DNA of 40,601 nucleotides from Propionibacterium sp. (GTDB taxonomy: Bacteria; Actinomycetota; Actinomycetes; Propionibacteriales; Propionibacteriaceae). Of this stretch, positions 1 through 7,969 are shown one piece after another. The notes below the pieces were generated by a model. It ran no database searches. It was not told the origin of the DNA and saw nothing but the letters and a program-made list of their open reading frames with translations. The stretch covers positions 1-40,601 of the forward strand of contig JALHFX010000024.1 of NCBI GenBank assembly GCA_022837595.1. Reading direction: 5' to 3'. Made by a program: the position numbers and the translations under genes. Each line of letters starts with the position of its first letter. Positions within the stretch are counted from its first letter, which is position 1.

Positions 1-311
1 TCGGGGAGGATTACTGCAATCGTTAGCATCGCCGCGAGAATAATGGCGAGTGAAAGCAGATACCGCGCACCGATGACTTTTCGTCGAACTGCGGGAAGGG
101 TGCCGATTAAGGCGTTGGCTCTGTCGTCAGCTGTCCCGGAGGGGAAGAGCCGGCCAACCAGCACGATGGCCCCCATCGCGAGGAAACCGATGCCTACGGG
201 TGCTTCACCATCCATGAGGATCATGGGAAGCAAACCGAATGCCATCATGATCCCGACGAACGGCAACATCACCAGCAGGCGACGGCTTTCGAGGTTGACA
301 AGAGCAATCAT
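1..311 (-). CDS. ABC-2 type transporter permease, partial
   Basis: This is the N-terminal part of an integral membrane protein that leaves the window at base 1. The visible 103 residues begin MIALVNLESRRLLVMLPFVG and contain hydrophobic stretches around residues 12-32, 40-52 and 84-103, with a basic loop (RRKVIGARY) between them. This pattern fits the permease of a small ABC-2 exporter. The ATG lies one base after the stop of the upstream ATPase gene, so the two are probably translated together and form one transporter. The substrate cannot be read from the sequence. Confidence 0.7.
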   Translation of the reverse strand, partial: MIALVNLESRRLLVMLPFVGIMMAFGLLPMILMDGEAPVGIGFLAMGAIVLVGRLFPSGTADDRANALIGTLPAVRRKVIGARYLLSLAIILAAMLTIAVILP

Positions 312-312
312 C

Positions 313-1125
313 TCAGTGTCCTTTCGCGATGCGCACGACGAGATCGTCCAGCGAGGGCGGTTCCGCAACGGCATCCGCAGGAATCTGGGACGCGTATCGG
401 GCCGGGAGCAAGGCGTCCCAACCTGAGGTGTGGGAGCGAATGCCGTACGCCGAGGAAACGATGTCGGTCTCAAGCGGAGTCGAACCACCGCGTACGAGCA
501 CATACGAGTCCATCAAGTCAGAGCGTTCCGAGTGGGCGATTATCTGCCCTTTGTCGATGACAGCGACATAATCAGCGATGCGTTCGATGTCACTGGTGAT
601 GTGAGAGCTGAAGAGAACTGTCCGATGTTCGTCCATCATGAAGTCGCCGATGATTCCGACGAGTTCATCGCGCGATAGCGGATCAAGACCGGAGGTGGGC
701 TCGTCCAAGACCAGTAGTCTCGCATCGTGAGCAAACGCGGCAGCGATCTGCAATTTCATCGCCATGCCGCGAGAAAGAGTCCGGACCTTGCGGTTCAGTG
801 GAACGTCAAAACGACCCAGCAATTCCTGAAAAGTAGCGTCAGACCATCGCGGATAAAACGGGGCCAGCACCTTACCAACCGTCGAGACATGCCACTCCGG
901 TTCATAAGGGGGCACGTCGAGCACGACACCGATATCGGTCATCGCGGGGCGTGAGACCTCGCCGGCGTCGGGTAGCACCATTCCCAGGAGCACCTTGAGA
1001 GTTGTCGTCTTCCCAGCGCCATTGGCGCCGACGAATCCGGTGACGAATCCTGGTTTGATGGTGAGGTCAACCGGTCCGAGAGTGAATCCGGGGCGGTGCT
1101 TCGTGTCGCCGCGCAACTCAATCAT
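313..1125 (-). CDS. ABC transporter ATP-binding protein (YtrB-like)
   Basis: This is the ATPase of an ABC-2 exporter, partner of the permease that follows. Walker A is GANGAGKTT, the signature is LSRGMAMKLQIA (a common variant of LSGGQ), Walker B is LLVLDEPTSGLD, and the switch His is in FSSHITSDIERIAD. I start it at the ATG at 1125 (protein MIELRGDTKH), because AGGAAGGA lies just upstream and this start overlaps the regulator stop by 8 bases. An open frame runs 42 codons further upstream but lies over the regulator gene. The order GntR regulator, ATPase, permease is that of YtrABC-type operons, where the regulator represses its own transporter, often in response to envelope stress. Substrate unknown. 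Confidence 0.88.
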   Translation of the reverse strand: MIELRGDTKHRPGFTLGPVDLTIKPGFVTGFVGANGAGKTTTLKVLLGMVLPDAGEVSRPAMTDIGVVLDVPPYEPEWHVSTVGKVLAPFYPRWSDATFQELLGRFDVPLNRKVRTLSRGMAMKLQIAAAFAHDARLLVLDEPTSGLDPLSRDELVGIIGDFMMDEHRTVLFSSHITSDIERIADYVAVIDKGQIIAHSERSDLMDSYVLVRGGSTPLETDIVSSAYGIRSHTSGWDALLPARYASQIPADAVAEPPSLDDLVVRIAKGH

Positions 1126-1510
1126 CTTGGGGTCCTTCCTGCAGAGCAAGATCAAGTAGAGAATGCAAAGTCTCGGCATCGAGGCCGGCTTGTGATGCCG
1201 CGTCCACGGCGTCGGCGAGGTGGTTCTCGACATTGCGAAGCAGATGCTCACGAATCAAGTCGGCATCCGGGGGCTGGACGTAGCTTCCTTTACCTGGGAC
1301 GTTGAGAATGTAGCCCAGCTGGGCCAGGTCGCTATAAGCCCGCGTGGTCGTGATCACGCTGATCTGAAGGTCCCTGGCCAACCCGCGAATAGATGGCAAC
1401 AATTCTCCCTCGGTCAGCTCTCCCTTGAGGATGGCCGCACGAGTCTGGTCCACGATCTGCTGATAGATCGGGACGCCAGAACGATTCGAGATGGCAACGT
1501 GTAGCGGCAC
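1118..1510 (-). CDS. GntR family transcriptional regulator, YtrA subfamily
   Basis: This is a 130-residue repressor with an N-terminal winged helix (PIYQQIVDQTRAAILKGEL, then LPSIRGLARDLQISVITTTR) and only a short helical C-terminal part, the layout of the YtrA subfamily rather than FadR or HutC. It starts with GTG at 1510, preceded by GGGGGAACGCA. It is the first gene of the operon with the ABC ATPase and permease, overlaps the ATPase gene by 8 bases, and probably represses the whole operon through the inverted repeat at 1529-1552. Confidence 0.9.
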   Translation of the reverse strand: MPLHVAISNRSGVPIYQQIVDQTRAAILKGELTEGELLPSIRGLARDLQISVITTTRAYSDLAQLGYILNVPGKGSYVQPPDADLIREHLLRNVENHLADAVDAASQAGLDAETLHSLLDLALQEGPQDD

Positions 1511-1528
1511 TGCGTTCCCCCGTCCCTA

Positions 1529-1552
1529 CTGTATAGGTGCGAATATAAACAG
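1529..1552 (-). promoter_or_regulatory. candidate YtrA-type operator
   Basis: An imperfect inverted repeat reads CTGTTTATA on the minus strand, then eight bases, then TATACAG. It lies 19 bases upstream of the GTG of the GntR regulator and in an AT-rich patch that may also hold the -10 region. Autoregulation through such a site is usual for YtrA regulators; binding here is inferred. Confidence 0.45.
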
Positions 1553-1671
1553 CATGGGCGCAGGAATGCAAGAGGCAGAACGGCTCGGCGGAGTGCGTGT
1601 CGCGCAAGGTTGGGGGTTGTGAGGGAGTGCGGAGTGCTGTGCCATCAAGGCTATGCGCGGCGTGGTCAGGG

Positions 1672-2103
1672 CTATGACGCTGGTGCTCTTTGCGCCCGCC
1701 TGTCATGGTCCTTGGCGGCGTCGTATGCCTGCTGTGCTTCGAGTATCTGGGGAAACGCGTCCTCGATGGTGGTTACCAGCGTCAGTAAGGGCTCAGCGAT
1801 TGTGGCTCCGAGAGACGTCAATGCGTAGTCGACGTGCGGCGGGATATTGCTGTGCACGGTTCGAGCGACCATTCCGTCACGCTCGAGTTGTCCAAGCGTC
1901 TGTGACAGCATCCTTTCGCTCACGCCTTGGACCCTGCGGCGGACTTCTGTGAACCGCATTGGTTTCTCGTCGAGCTTCAGAGCGGCGATGATAAGTACGC
2001 CCCATCGTCCCGTGAGGTGCTGTAACGCAACCCGAGAGTCGCACGCGCTCGAAAACACGTCTGCCGCAGGTGGCTCGGCTGAATGATCTGAGTCCTTGGA
2101 CAT
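1672..2103 (-). CDS. HxlR family transcriptional regulator (QorR-like)
   Basis: This is a 143-residue winged-helix protein of the HxlR/DUF24 family. The core runs from about residue 20: CDSRVALQHLTGRWGVLIIA, then RFTEVRRRVQGVSERMLSQT and a wing ending in VDYALTSLG. A Cys at about residue 21 stands where redox-sensing members carry theirs. The gene is divergent from the remains of an NmrA-type quinone reductase, the arrangement of the Corynebacterium qorR-qor2 pair, so a QorR-like redox repressor is likely. No clear ribosome binding site precedes the ATG. A -10-like TAGAAT at 2110-2115 sits so close that the transcript may be leaderless. Confidence 0.88.
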   Translation of the reverse strand: MSKDSDHSAEPPAADVFSSACDSRVALQHLTGRWGVLIIAALKLDEKPMRFTEVRRRVQGVSERMLSQTLGQLERDGMVARTVHSNIPPHVDYALTSLGATIAEPLLTLVTTIEDAFPQILEAQQAYDAAKDHDRRAQRAPAS

Positions 2104-2106
2104 GGC

Positions 2107-2134
2107 GGCATTCTATGCCAAAGTAAGCACTTAC
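2107..2134. promoter_or_regulatory. palindromes in the HxlR/qor2 divergent promoter region
   Basis: Two perfect inverted repeats lie side by side: GGCAT-TCT-ATGCC (2107-2119) and GTAAG-CA-CTTAC (2123-2134). The second falls in the spacer upstream of the -10-like TAGAAT (minus strand) of the HxlR gene, a good place for autorepression. HxlR proteins bind short palindromes as dimers; that these are its sites is inferred. Confidence 0.5.
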
Positions 2135-2179
2135 GAATCGATAGCACCTCTGTATGGTAAGTGTCCTAAAGGTGGTGCG

Positions 2180-2589
2180 GTCTACGGGAAGAGGCATCTT
2201 AAGCGCCTTACTGTCGCGTCCTACGAGGGCGAAGCCGCACTCATTGCTGCGCTCGATGGCGTCGATCGTCTCGTGTTTTTTTATCGGCGAGTGAGGTTGG
2301 TAAGCGCGTAGCTCAGCACAGAGCATCGTCAATGCAGCGAAGACCAAGCCGGCAAGGTCTATGAGCTTGCCGGTTCACCCGCGCTGACCTATCAAGGAAT
2401 TGCGGATGCGGTAGCTGAAGTCATTGGCTCCGATGTCACCTACGTCAACCAATGCCTGCTGAAGTCGCGGCGATGTTCGCGAGCATGGACCCGATTATCG
2501 AAAAGGGAGCCCTTTACTCCGAGAGCACCGATCTTCAGGATCTGCTCGGACGCGCCTCGACTTCTGCGGTAGCGGCGCTGTCGGCATAA
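2180..2589 (+). pseudogene. decayed NmrA-type NAD(P)H quinone oxidoreductase (qor2/QorB-like)
   Basis: Pieces of one NmrA-family protein can be read in different frames. GEAALIAALDGVDRLVFF is followed in a shifted frame by SEVGKRVAQHRA. Then YELAGSPALTYQGIADAVAE is followed by another shift and EVAAMFASMDPIIEKGALYS and a normal end at the TAA at 2587. The N-terminal NAD(P)-binding glycine motif and the middle of the protein are missing. QorB/Qor2 proteins are about 280 residues and are usually controlled by an adjacent HxlR repressor, which is present here. The gene is clearly inactive. Confidence 0.8.
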
Positions 2590-2614
2590 CCCTGCCGACA
2601 GATACAAGGCTTCG

Positions 2615-3613
2615 TCAGGGCCGCGAGGTCCCAGCGAGGACGATGACGCCCTTCCCGCCGACGCGCCCCGCCTCCATGTCCTCGTGTGCGGCGACTATCT
2701 CGTCCAGCCGGTACACCTTGCCGAGCGGAATGATCGCCCGACCTTCCGCGACGGCGTCGAGGAAATCCTGCAGCGTAGCGGGGGACAGGTCGGCGGCTTC
2801 GCCGGAGTACGCGGTCAGGCGGACCCCGTTCGGCAGCCAGTCCATGGGGTAGAACTCAGGGATGGTCCATTGGTCGGACAGCATGCCGGTGAAGCAAACG
2901 ACTCCGCCGGTGCGGACCGCACGCAAGGTGTCTTTCATCGTGTTCACCCCGACCAATTCGACGGCCCCGTCGACCCCTTCGGGCTGCAGGTCGCGGACCT
3001 GGACGGCGACTGCGCCATCGTCGATGAGGACGTGGTCCACCCCGACCGACTTCAGTAGCTCGCGTGCCTCGGGCCGGCGGGTGGTCGAGTAGACAGTCAT
3101 GCCGCGCAGTTTGCCGAGTACGGCCAGTGTGAGCCCGACCGAGGACGTGCCGCCGCGGATCAGGAGCGACTGCCCAGGCTTGGCTTCCAGCCCGACACGC
3201 AGCGACCCGTCTGCTGTCTGCAGCATCTCGGGTACCGCGCCGAGTTGCACCCAGGGCAACGAGCTGCGGAATTCGATGACCTGCGAGGCGGGCACCACGA
3301 CGTATTCGGCGTAGCCGCCGTCGAAGACCCGACCCATCCCGCCCATCATCGTCATCACTTGCGCGCCCGGCATGAACTGGCCACCGGGCGCAGCTTCGAC
3401 GACGCCCGTGGCCTCGATGCCGGGGATGCGGGGGAACGATCCGGTAGAGGCAACTCCGCTTCGGAAGTGCAGCTCGGAGCGGTTCAAGCCGAAGGCTCTC
3501 ACTCGGATGAGAACCTGGTCGTCCGTCGGTTCGGGGATGGGGACATCGCGAAGCTGGAGGTTGGAGGCCGGACCTGGTTTCTCGACCACGACGGCGCGCA
3601 TGGATCTGGTCAT
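2615..3613 (-). CDS. MDR family NAD(P)H:quinone oxidoreductase
   Basis: This is a 332-residue medium-chain dehydrogenase/reductase of the zinc-free quinone reductase type. The GroES-like domain contains GLNRSELHFRSG and RIPGIEATGVVE. The Rossmann domain has LLIRGGTSSVGLTLAVLGKL followed by YSTTRRPEARELLKSVGVD. The catalytic-zinc Cys/His ligands of alcohol dehydrogenases are absent. It probably reduces quinones or enones with NADPH in the cytoplasm. The ATG at 3613 has AGGAGAACTC before it. The start overlaps the PadR gene stop by 4 bases (ATGA), so the two form a regulator-enzyme operon. Confidence 0.88.
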   Translation of the reverse strand: MTRSMRAVVVEKPGPASNLQLRDVPIPEPTDDQVLIRVRAFGLNRSELHFRSGVASTGSFPRIPGIEATGVVEAAPGGQFMPGAQVMTMMGGMGRVFDGGYAEYVVVPASQVIEFRSSLPWVQLGAVPEMLQTADGSLRVGLEAKPGQSLLIRGGTSSVGLTLAVLGKLRGMTVYSTTRRPEARELLKSVGVDHVLIDDGAVAVQVRDLQPEGVDGAVELVGVNTMKDTLRAVRTGGVVCFTGMLSDQWTIPEFYPMDWLPNGVRLTAYSGEAADLSPATLQDFLDAVAEGRAIIPLGKVYRLDEIVAAHEDMEAGRVGGKGVIVLAGTSRP

Positions 3614-4152
3614 GAGTTCTCCTTCGGTGATGTGACGGGAGGGTCCAGTTGCTCGTGTAGCCAGGCACGTTCGGCCCGGTTGGAGGCGATCGCGGAGACG
3701 AGGATGCCGCGGCGATACGGGTCTTCGATCTGGTTGGCGCGCAGGGGGCGCCCGTGGTCGGAAAAGAAACTCACGGGGCGTTCCAAAAAGTCAAGCCTGC
3801 GCGCCAGGACGGCGCGACGATCCGCCTCGTCCGGTACCAGTGAGAGGAAAGCGAGGACGACGAAGAATCTGGCAGGATCGGTGATGTCGTGGCCGTCAGC
3901 GTCGCGTAGCCTCGTCGCCAGCAGCTCCCGACCGTGCTCGGTGAGGTGCAACGTCTTGCGCAGCGCGGCTCCCTGGCCGGGTTCGAGTTGTTCGGTCAGA
4001 GCGTCCGCCTTGACCAGCCGTCTGATAGCGGGGTAGATCGTTCCGTCGCTGATCGCGCGCGCATAGCCGTGCAACTGTTCCATTTTGCGGCGCAGTTCGT
4101 AGCCGTGCAGCGGCCCCTCGGCCAGGAAGCCGAGGATCATCAACTCAATCAC
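3610..4152 (-). CDS. PadR family transcriptional regulator
   Basis: This is a 180-residue PadR-type repressor. The winged helix is at residues 1-85 (ILGFLAEGPLHGYELRRKME, SDGTIYPAIRRLVKADALTE, KTLHLTEHGRELL), and a helical C-terminal (Vir-like) dimerisation domain contains RRAVLARRLDFLE. It starts with GTG at 4152; an ATG four codons later is an alternative. It overlaps the MDR oxidoreductase gene by 4 bases and probably represses the two-gene operon until a phenolic or other toxic ligand is bound. Two palindromes just upstream are candidate operators. Confidence 0.9.
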   Translation of the reverse strand: MIELMILGFLAEGPLHGYELRRKMEQLHGYARAISDGTIYPAIRRLVKADALTEQLEPGQGAALRKTLHLTEHGRELLATRLRDADGHDITDPARFFVVLAFLSLVPDEADRRAVLARRLDFLERPVSFFSDHGRPLRANQIEDPYRRGILVSAIASNRAERAWLHEQLDPPVTSPKENS

Positions 4153-4173
4153 GAGGAAAGCGTATACCCCGTT

Positions 4174-4209
4174 TCGAGGTATCTCGAGTCATGATGTTTC
4201 GATTCGAAA
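4174..4209. promoter_or_regulatory. candidate PadR operators
   Basis: Two perfect inverted repeats lie 22-57 bases upstream of the padR-like start: TCGAG-GTAT-CTCGA (4174-4187) and TTTCGA-T-TCGAAA (4197-4209). Their position fits autoregulation. They do not show the ATGT/ACAT arms typical of the best-studied PadR sites, so the assignment is tentative. Confidence 0.4.
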
Positions 4210-4278
4210 AGCGTGAGCTTGTCGGGTGACCGAATCCGAGAACCTGCCGATCACCCATCGCGACCCAGTCGGATGCCG

Positions 4279-5400
4279 CTAAAGTGTCGCCTCGCCTGCG
4301 TCCAGTCCGAACTGGCGCAGGCGGCGGTACAGAGTCGTGCGTCCAATGCCGAGCAGTAACGCCGCCTCCGACTTGTTACCGTTCGAGGTGTCGAGTGCGC
4401 TGATAATCGCTGCCCGCTCCGCAGTCTCCAGCATGGACAATTGGCGGCGCGGTTCGGTCCGTTGTAGTTGCTTGGGCAGATGGCGGCGCTCGATTAGTGA
4501 GCTCGTCGTGGCGTCGAGCACGGATTTGAGGGTTTGGGACAGTTCGGTGATGTTGCCAGGCCAGTCCCACTGGATCAGGGACTGCAATGCGGCAGGGGAG
4601 ATGATCCGGCGACCACATCGTTCAACCGACGAGCGTCGTCGCCGGCCATCTCCTCGACTCGGCGCAGGAGTACATCGGTGCCTGCGTCCAGATGTGCTGC
4701 GATCTCCGTCCAGGGGGTCTGAGTGCCGCGGCGCACGATATAGGTTTCGATAGGGGTGTTCGCCCGACGCTGGCCGTGGAGCGCCAGGGCGGCGGTCGCA
4801 CGGCCCGAACCTCGAGGCCCCTCCACCAACAGGACCCCTTCAACAACTGGATCGGCGGTCGGTGATCGTTCCTTCGGACGCGCCTCGGTCTGAACATCGG
4901 AGGGTTCGACGAAGTGGACGATGAAGTGCACCTGGTTGCCGTCGGTGATCCTGCGCGCCACTACTTGGACGCCCGTATCGCCGAGCTCCAGTCGAGCGGT
5001 ACCAGCGGTGGACCAGTCGTGCGCGATCAACATCTCCCACAAGATCACCTGGGAACTCGCGCTGACGTACGTCAGCCCGGGGGTGTTGGCGAGTAAGGTC
5101 TCCTGGTCCATCACCACCGTGGGGCGGCCGGAGTTGGTGAACCGCATGAACGACATGGCCAGGGCCAGGTCCTCGGGCCGAGCTTCGGTACGCAGCCGGT
5201 CTTCAATTTGTCGCCCCACCTCGCGGGTGAGCGTGACCAGGAGGGGATTGGCGACCTCGACGGGCGCTGCGAGCGAGATTGAGCCGACGATCTTGCCGCC
5301 CGGCGAGTGCACGGGCGCAGCTGCGCAGACCAGATCGGCGAGTTGCTCGTTGAAGTGCTGGCTACCCTCGATATAGACGGGCGTTCCCTCGACGAGCGAA
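4279..5400 (-). pseudogene. GAF/Fis-type (AcoR-like) transcriptional regulator, broken
   Basis: This is the remnant of a large regulator. From 5400 downwards one frame gives the end of a GAF domain (VYIEGSQHFNEQLADLVCAA, GGKIVGSISLAAPVEVANPL) and part of a degenerate AAA+ region (LLVEGPRGSGRATAA). After VAG at about 4588 the frame shifts, and the next frame continues RIISPAALQSLIQWDWPGN and ends in a Fis helix-turn-helix (NKSEAALLLGIGRTTLYRRL). The N-terminal half is missing beyond 5400. Compared with the family, about 50 residues of the ATPase region also appear lost at the frameshift. The family normally activates adjacent catabolic oxidoreductases, here the equally truncated GMC gene. Confidence 0.8.
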
Positions 5401-5952
5401 GTGCCCAGGCCATACTTCGAGTTCCTGTTGTCCTACAACACTGATGCCTCTTACTTCCCGGATGTGCCCGACGCCGCCGAGCGGTCCGGGGTGACCATCG
5501 GTGTGGTGAACTTGCAGCCGCGCAGCGTCGGCACCGTCCGCCTCGCCTCTGCTGACCCGTTGGACAGTCCGCTCATCGACCCCGCCTACCTCAGCGATCA
5601 GGCAGACGTCGACCTGCTGGTGAAGGGGCTGCGGATGGCGCAGCAGGTTGCTGCGGCTCCGGCGCTCAAGCCGTGGGCGGAGAACATCGTCCCGGCACTC
5701 GACGCCACGGACGAAGAGGTCGCTCAGCACGTCCGCGATGATGCCGCGATCACCTTCCACTCCGTCGGAACCGTTCGGATGGGCCGGGTTGACGACCCGG
5801 ACGCCGTCCTTGATCCACAACTGCGGGTAAAGGGCGTCCAGGGCTTGCGCGTCGCGGATGCCTCTGTCATGCCCGACCTGATCCGTGGACACACGGTGGC
5901 CCCGTCTGTCTTCATTGGCTGGCGCGCTGCTGATCTGATTACTGAGAGATAG
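5401..5952 (+). pseudogene. GMC family oxidoreductase (choline dehydrogenase-like), 5' truncated
   Basis: The readable 183 residues are the C-terminal third of a GMC flavoprotein. They include NLQPRSVGTVRLAS and DSPLIDPAYLSDQADVDLLV, the catalytic His region TFHSVGTVRMG, and the FAD-binding end VADASVMPDLIRGHTVAPSV. Family members have about 500-550 residues. The FAD-binding GxGxxG N-terminus is absent, because the sequence switches at about 5400 to the truncated regulator on the other strand. A GTG at 5401 opens the frame but has no sensible ribosome binding site. The product cannot be functional. Confidence 0.85.
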
Positions 5953-6191
5953 GCGGTCGACTCCGCGATTCGCGAGCGCGACCAGGCGCCCCGAACACGT
6001 CGCGACCTTGAGGATCTTCCCCTCGTATTCGACATCTGACAGCCAGCCGAATCCGAGGTGCCCCGCATGCACAGGGCCCAATGGCGTCGAATCCGATGAG
6101 CCGGTGGTGCGAAACCGAAGGGTGCGAGGTTCAGACCAGATCAGCGCTGCTAATCTGGTGGTGTTTGATTCCCTGAGTTAGGCTCCTCGTT
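5953..6191. other. intergenic stretch with a possible minus-strand coding relic
   Basis: No complete gene is visible. The minus strand at 5953-6081 reads GHLGFGWLSDVEYEGKILKV and onward like the end of a real protein, but it has no recognisable family, start or stop of its own. It may be a relic of a gene deleted with the GMC neighbourhood. No convincing promoter for the ABC-F gene could be picked out. Confidence 0.3.
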
Positions 6192-6233
6192 ATGTTGATC
6201 TACGACCGTCCGGACGCGTACACCACGCGCTGA
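6192..6233 (+). CDS. putative 13-residue leader peptide of the ABC-F gene
   Basis: A short ORF, MLIYDRPDAYTTR, ends with TGA 68 bases before the ABC-F start. Its last codons and stop lie in the left arm of a long-range hairpin. Antibiotic-responsive ABC-F genes are often preceded by such leader ORFs, whose stalled translation changes the RNA fold. The ORF has no strong ribosome binding site, so its translation is inferred from position and structure only. Confidence 0.45.
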   Translation: MLIYDRPDAYTTR

Positions 6234-6288
6234 CGTCGTCGATCACCCCAAGATGTGGGGTTTGCGTTGTCAGCGCTTCCACTGACAA
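6227..6288 (+). promoter_or_regulatory. candidate attenuator with mutually exclusive hairpins
   Basis: GCGCTGAC (6227-6234) pairs perfectly with GTCAGCGC (6269-6276), enclosing a smaller hairpin ACCCCA-AGATG-TGGGGT (6245-6261). Alternatively TTGTCAG (6267-6273) pairs with CTGACAA (6282-6288). The two folds share bases 6269-6273 and cannot coexist. The left arm overlaps the end of the leader ORF, so a stalled ribosome there would favour the second fold. No U-tract follows, so this may be translational rather than transcriptional control. Confidence 0.55.
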
Positions 6289-6301
6289 AACTGGGAACCT
6301 C

Positions 6302-7912
6302 ATGCCACTCGCTCAAAAGCCAGCTGTCACGCTGACGAATCTCTGTTTCACCTGGCCGGACGGTACTGGCGTCTTCGATGACCTGACGGGCACCTTTACG
6401 GTGGGCCGTACCGGCCTCATCGGGGTCAACGGCACCGGCAAGACCACACTCCTGCGTGTCATTGCAGGCGAATTGCCCCCGACATCGGGAGCCGTGACGG
6501 TCACGAAGCAGGCAGGCTACCTGCCCCAGCACCTCACGCTGGCCGCCGGCGTGACCGTCGCCGAACTGCTCGGTGTGAGTGAGCGACTGCGGGCGCTGCG
6601 CGCAATCGAATCCGGTGATGCCAGTCCCGCCCACTTCGACACCTTGGCCGATGCCTGGGATATCGAGTCGCGCAGCCTCGCCGCGCTGGGCAAGGTCGGC
6701 CTATCCGGTATTGGACTGGACCGCAAGATCGGCACCCTCTCGGGTGGGGAGACGATGCTGGTGGCGCTGATCGGCCTGCAACTGGCCGGAAACGAGGTCG
6801 TCCTGCTCGACGAGCCAACCAACAACCTCGACCGCGACTCCCGGCGCCTTCTGTACCAGGTGATCGCATCATGGAACGGTTCGCTGATCGTGGTCAGCCA
6901 CGACGTCGAGCTGTTGAACCTGATGGACGCCACCGCTGAGCTGCGTGACGGCACGCTCACGGTGTTTGGCGGACCCTATCAGGACTACCAGGATTACCTG
7001 GCGGCTGAGCAGGCCGCTGCCGAGCAAGCACTACGCTCAGCCGAGCAGCACTTGCGTATCGAGCAGCGTCAACGCGTCGAGGCGCAGACGAAGTTGGCCC
7101 GTCGTCAGCGCTACGCCCGCACCGACTTCGAGAACAAACGCAAACCAAAGATCATCATGAACCTCCGCAAGCAGGAGGCGCAGGTGTCGGCCGGGAAGCT
7201 GCGCGGTCGGCTCGACGCCTCCGTCGACCTCGCGAAACAGACCGTCGTCGACCAGGAGCAACGAGTTCGCCGTGACTCGACGATCACGATCAACCTGCCC
7301 GACCCGGATGTGCCGTCCGGGCGGAGGCTTGCTGAGCTCACGGATGCCGACGGACACAGAGTCATCGTCCAGGGCCCTGAGTACGTAGCGCTATCGGGGC
7401 GGAACGGGATTGGGAAGACCAGACTCCTGGAAACGCTGGTTCATCCCGGTCTCGACGCGTGGCGAGGGTTCCGGACGGTGGCGCACACCGACCGGATCGG
7501 CTACTTGCCACAACGCCTTGACCACCTCAATGACAACGCAACCCTGCTGGAGAGTGTCCGGGCCGCTGCACCCAGCGTGCCGGTCGGTGAGTTGAGAGCG
7601 GGGCTGGCCCGATTTCTGTTTCGCGGTGACGTCGTCGACAGGTTGGTAGGGGATCTGTCGGGTGGGGAACGTTTCCGCATCGCACTGGCCGGCCTGCTGC
7701 TGGCTGACCCTCCCCATCAGCTTCTGGTGCTGGACGAGCCGACCAACAATCTAGATTTGACGAGCATCGACGAGCTCGTCGATGCCCTGGCCGACTATCG
7801 TGGCGGGCTCATCGTCGTCAGCCATGACACTTGCTTCCTGCATCGGCTTGGCATCGGGAGGTGGATCACCATGGACGAGACAGGCCTGCATGAGACCGCG
7901 TCACCTGAATGA
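6302..7912 (+). CDS. ABC-F family ATPase (ribosome protection / translation factor)
   Basis: This is a 536-residue soluble protein with two ABC domains and no membrane segments, the mark of ABC-F proteins. Domain 1 has Walker A GVNGTGKTT (about residue 41), signature LSGGETMLVALI and Walker B VVLLDEPTNNLD. A charged helical linker (about 230-310, rich in Arg, Gln and Glu) follows. Domain 2 has GRNGIGKTR, LSGGERFRIALAG and LLVLDEPTNNLD. ABC-F proteins act at the ribosomal E site; many actinobacterial members displace macrolides, lincosamides or pleuromutilins. The length and the attenuator-like leader favour an antibiotic-resistance type, but the drug cannot be deduced. The start is ATG at 6302 with a weak GGGAAC before it. 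Confidence 0.9.
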   Translation: MPLAQKPAVTLTNLCFTWPDGTGVFDDLTGTFTVGRTGLIGVNGTGKTTLLRVIAGELPPTSGAVTVTKQAGYLPQHLTLAAGVTVAELLGVSERLRALRAIESGDASPAHFDTLADAWDIESRSLAALGKVGLSGIGLDRKIGTLSGGETMLVALIGLQLAGNEVVLLDEPTNNLDRDSRRLLYQVIASWNGSLIVVSHDVELLNLMDATAELRDGTLTVFGGPYQDYQDYLAAEQAAAEQALRSAEQHLRIEQRQRVEAQTKLARRQRYARTDFENKRKPKIIMNLRKQEAQVSAGKLRGRLDASVDLAKQTVVDQEQRVRRDSTITINLPDPDVPSGRRLAELTDADGHRVIVQGPEYVALSGRNGIGKTRLLETLVHPGLDAWRGFRTVAHTDRIGYLPQRLDHLNDNATLLESVRAAAPSVPVGELRAGLARFLFRGDVVDRLVGDLSGGERFRIALAGLLLADPPHQLLVLDEPTNNLDLTSIDELVDALADYRGGLIVVSHDTCFLHRLGIGRWITMDETGLHETASPE

Positions 7913-7922
7913 CTTACGAAAT

Positions 7923-7969
7923 AGACCCTCGACACTGTGCCGAAGAGACGAAACGGTGCCCGAGGGTCT
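7923..7969 (+). terminator. stem-loop after the ABC-F gene
   Basis: AGACCCTCG (7923-7931) and CGAGGGTCT (7961-7969) form a perfect 9-base-pair stem 11 bases after the ABC-F stop. The loop is long (29 bases) and no T-run follows, so it is a terminator-like structure rather than a textbook intrinsic terminator. Confidence 0.5.

Noticed and set aside
5362..6081. 239-codon open frame on the minus strand
   Set aside because: Most of it is antisense to the GMC oxidoreductase remnant; only the part beyond 5953 might be a relic of coding sequence.
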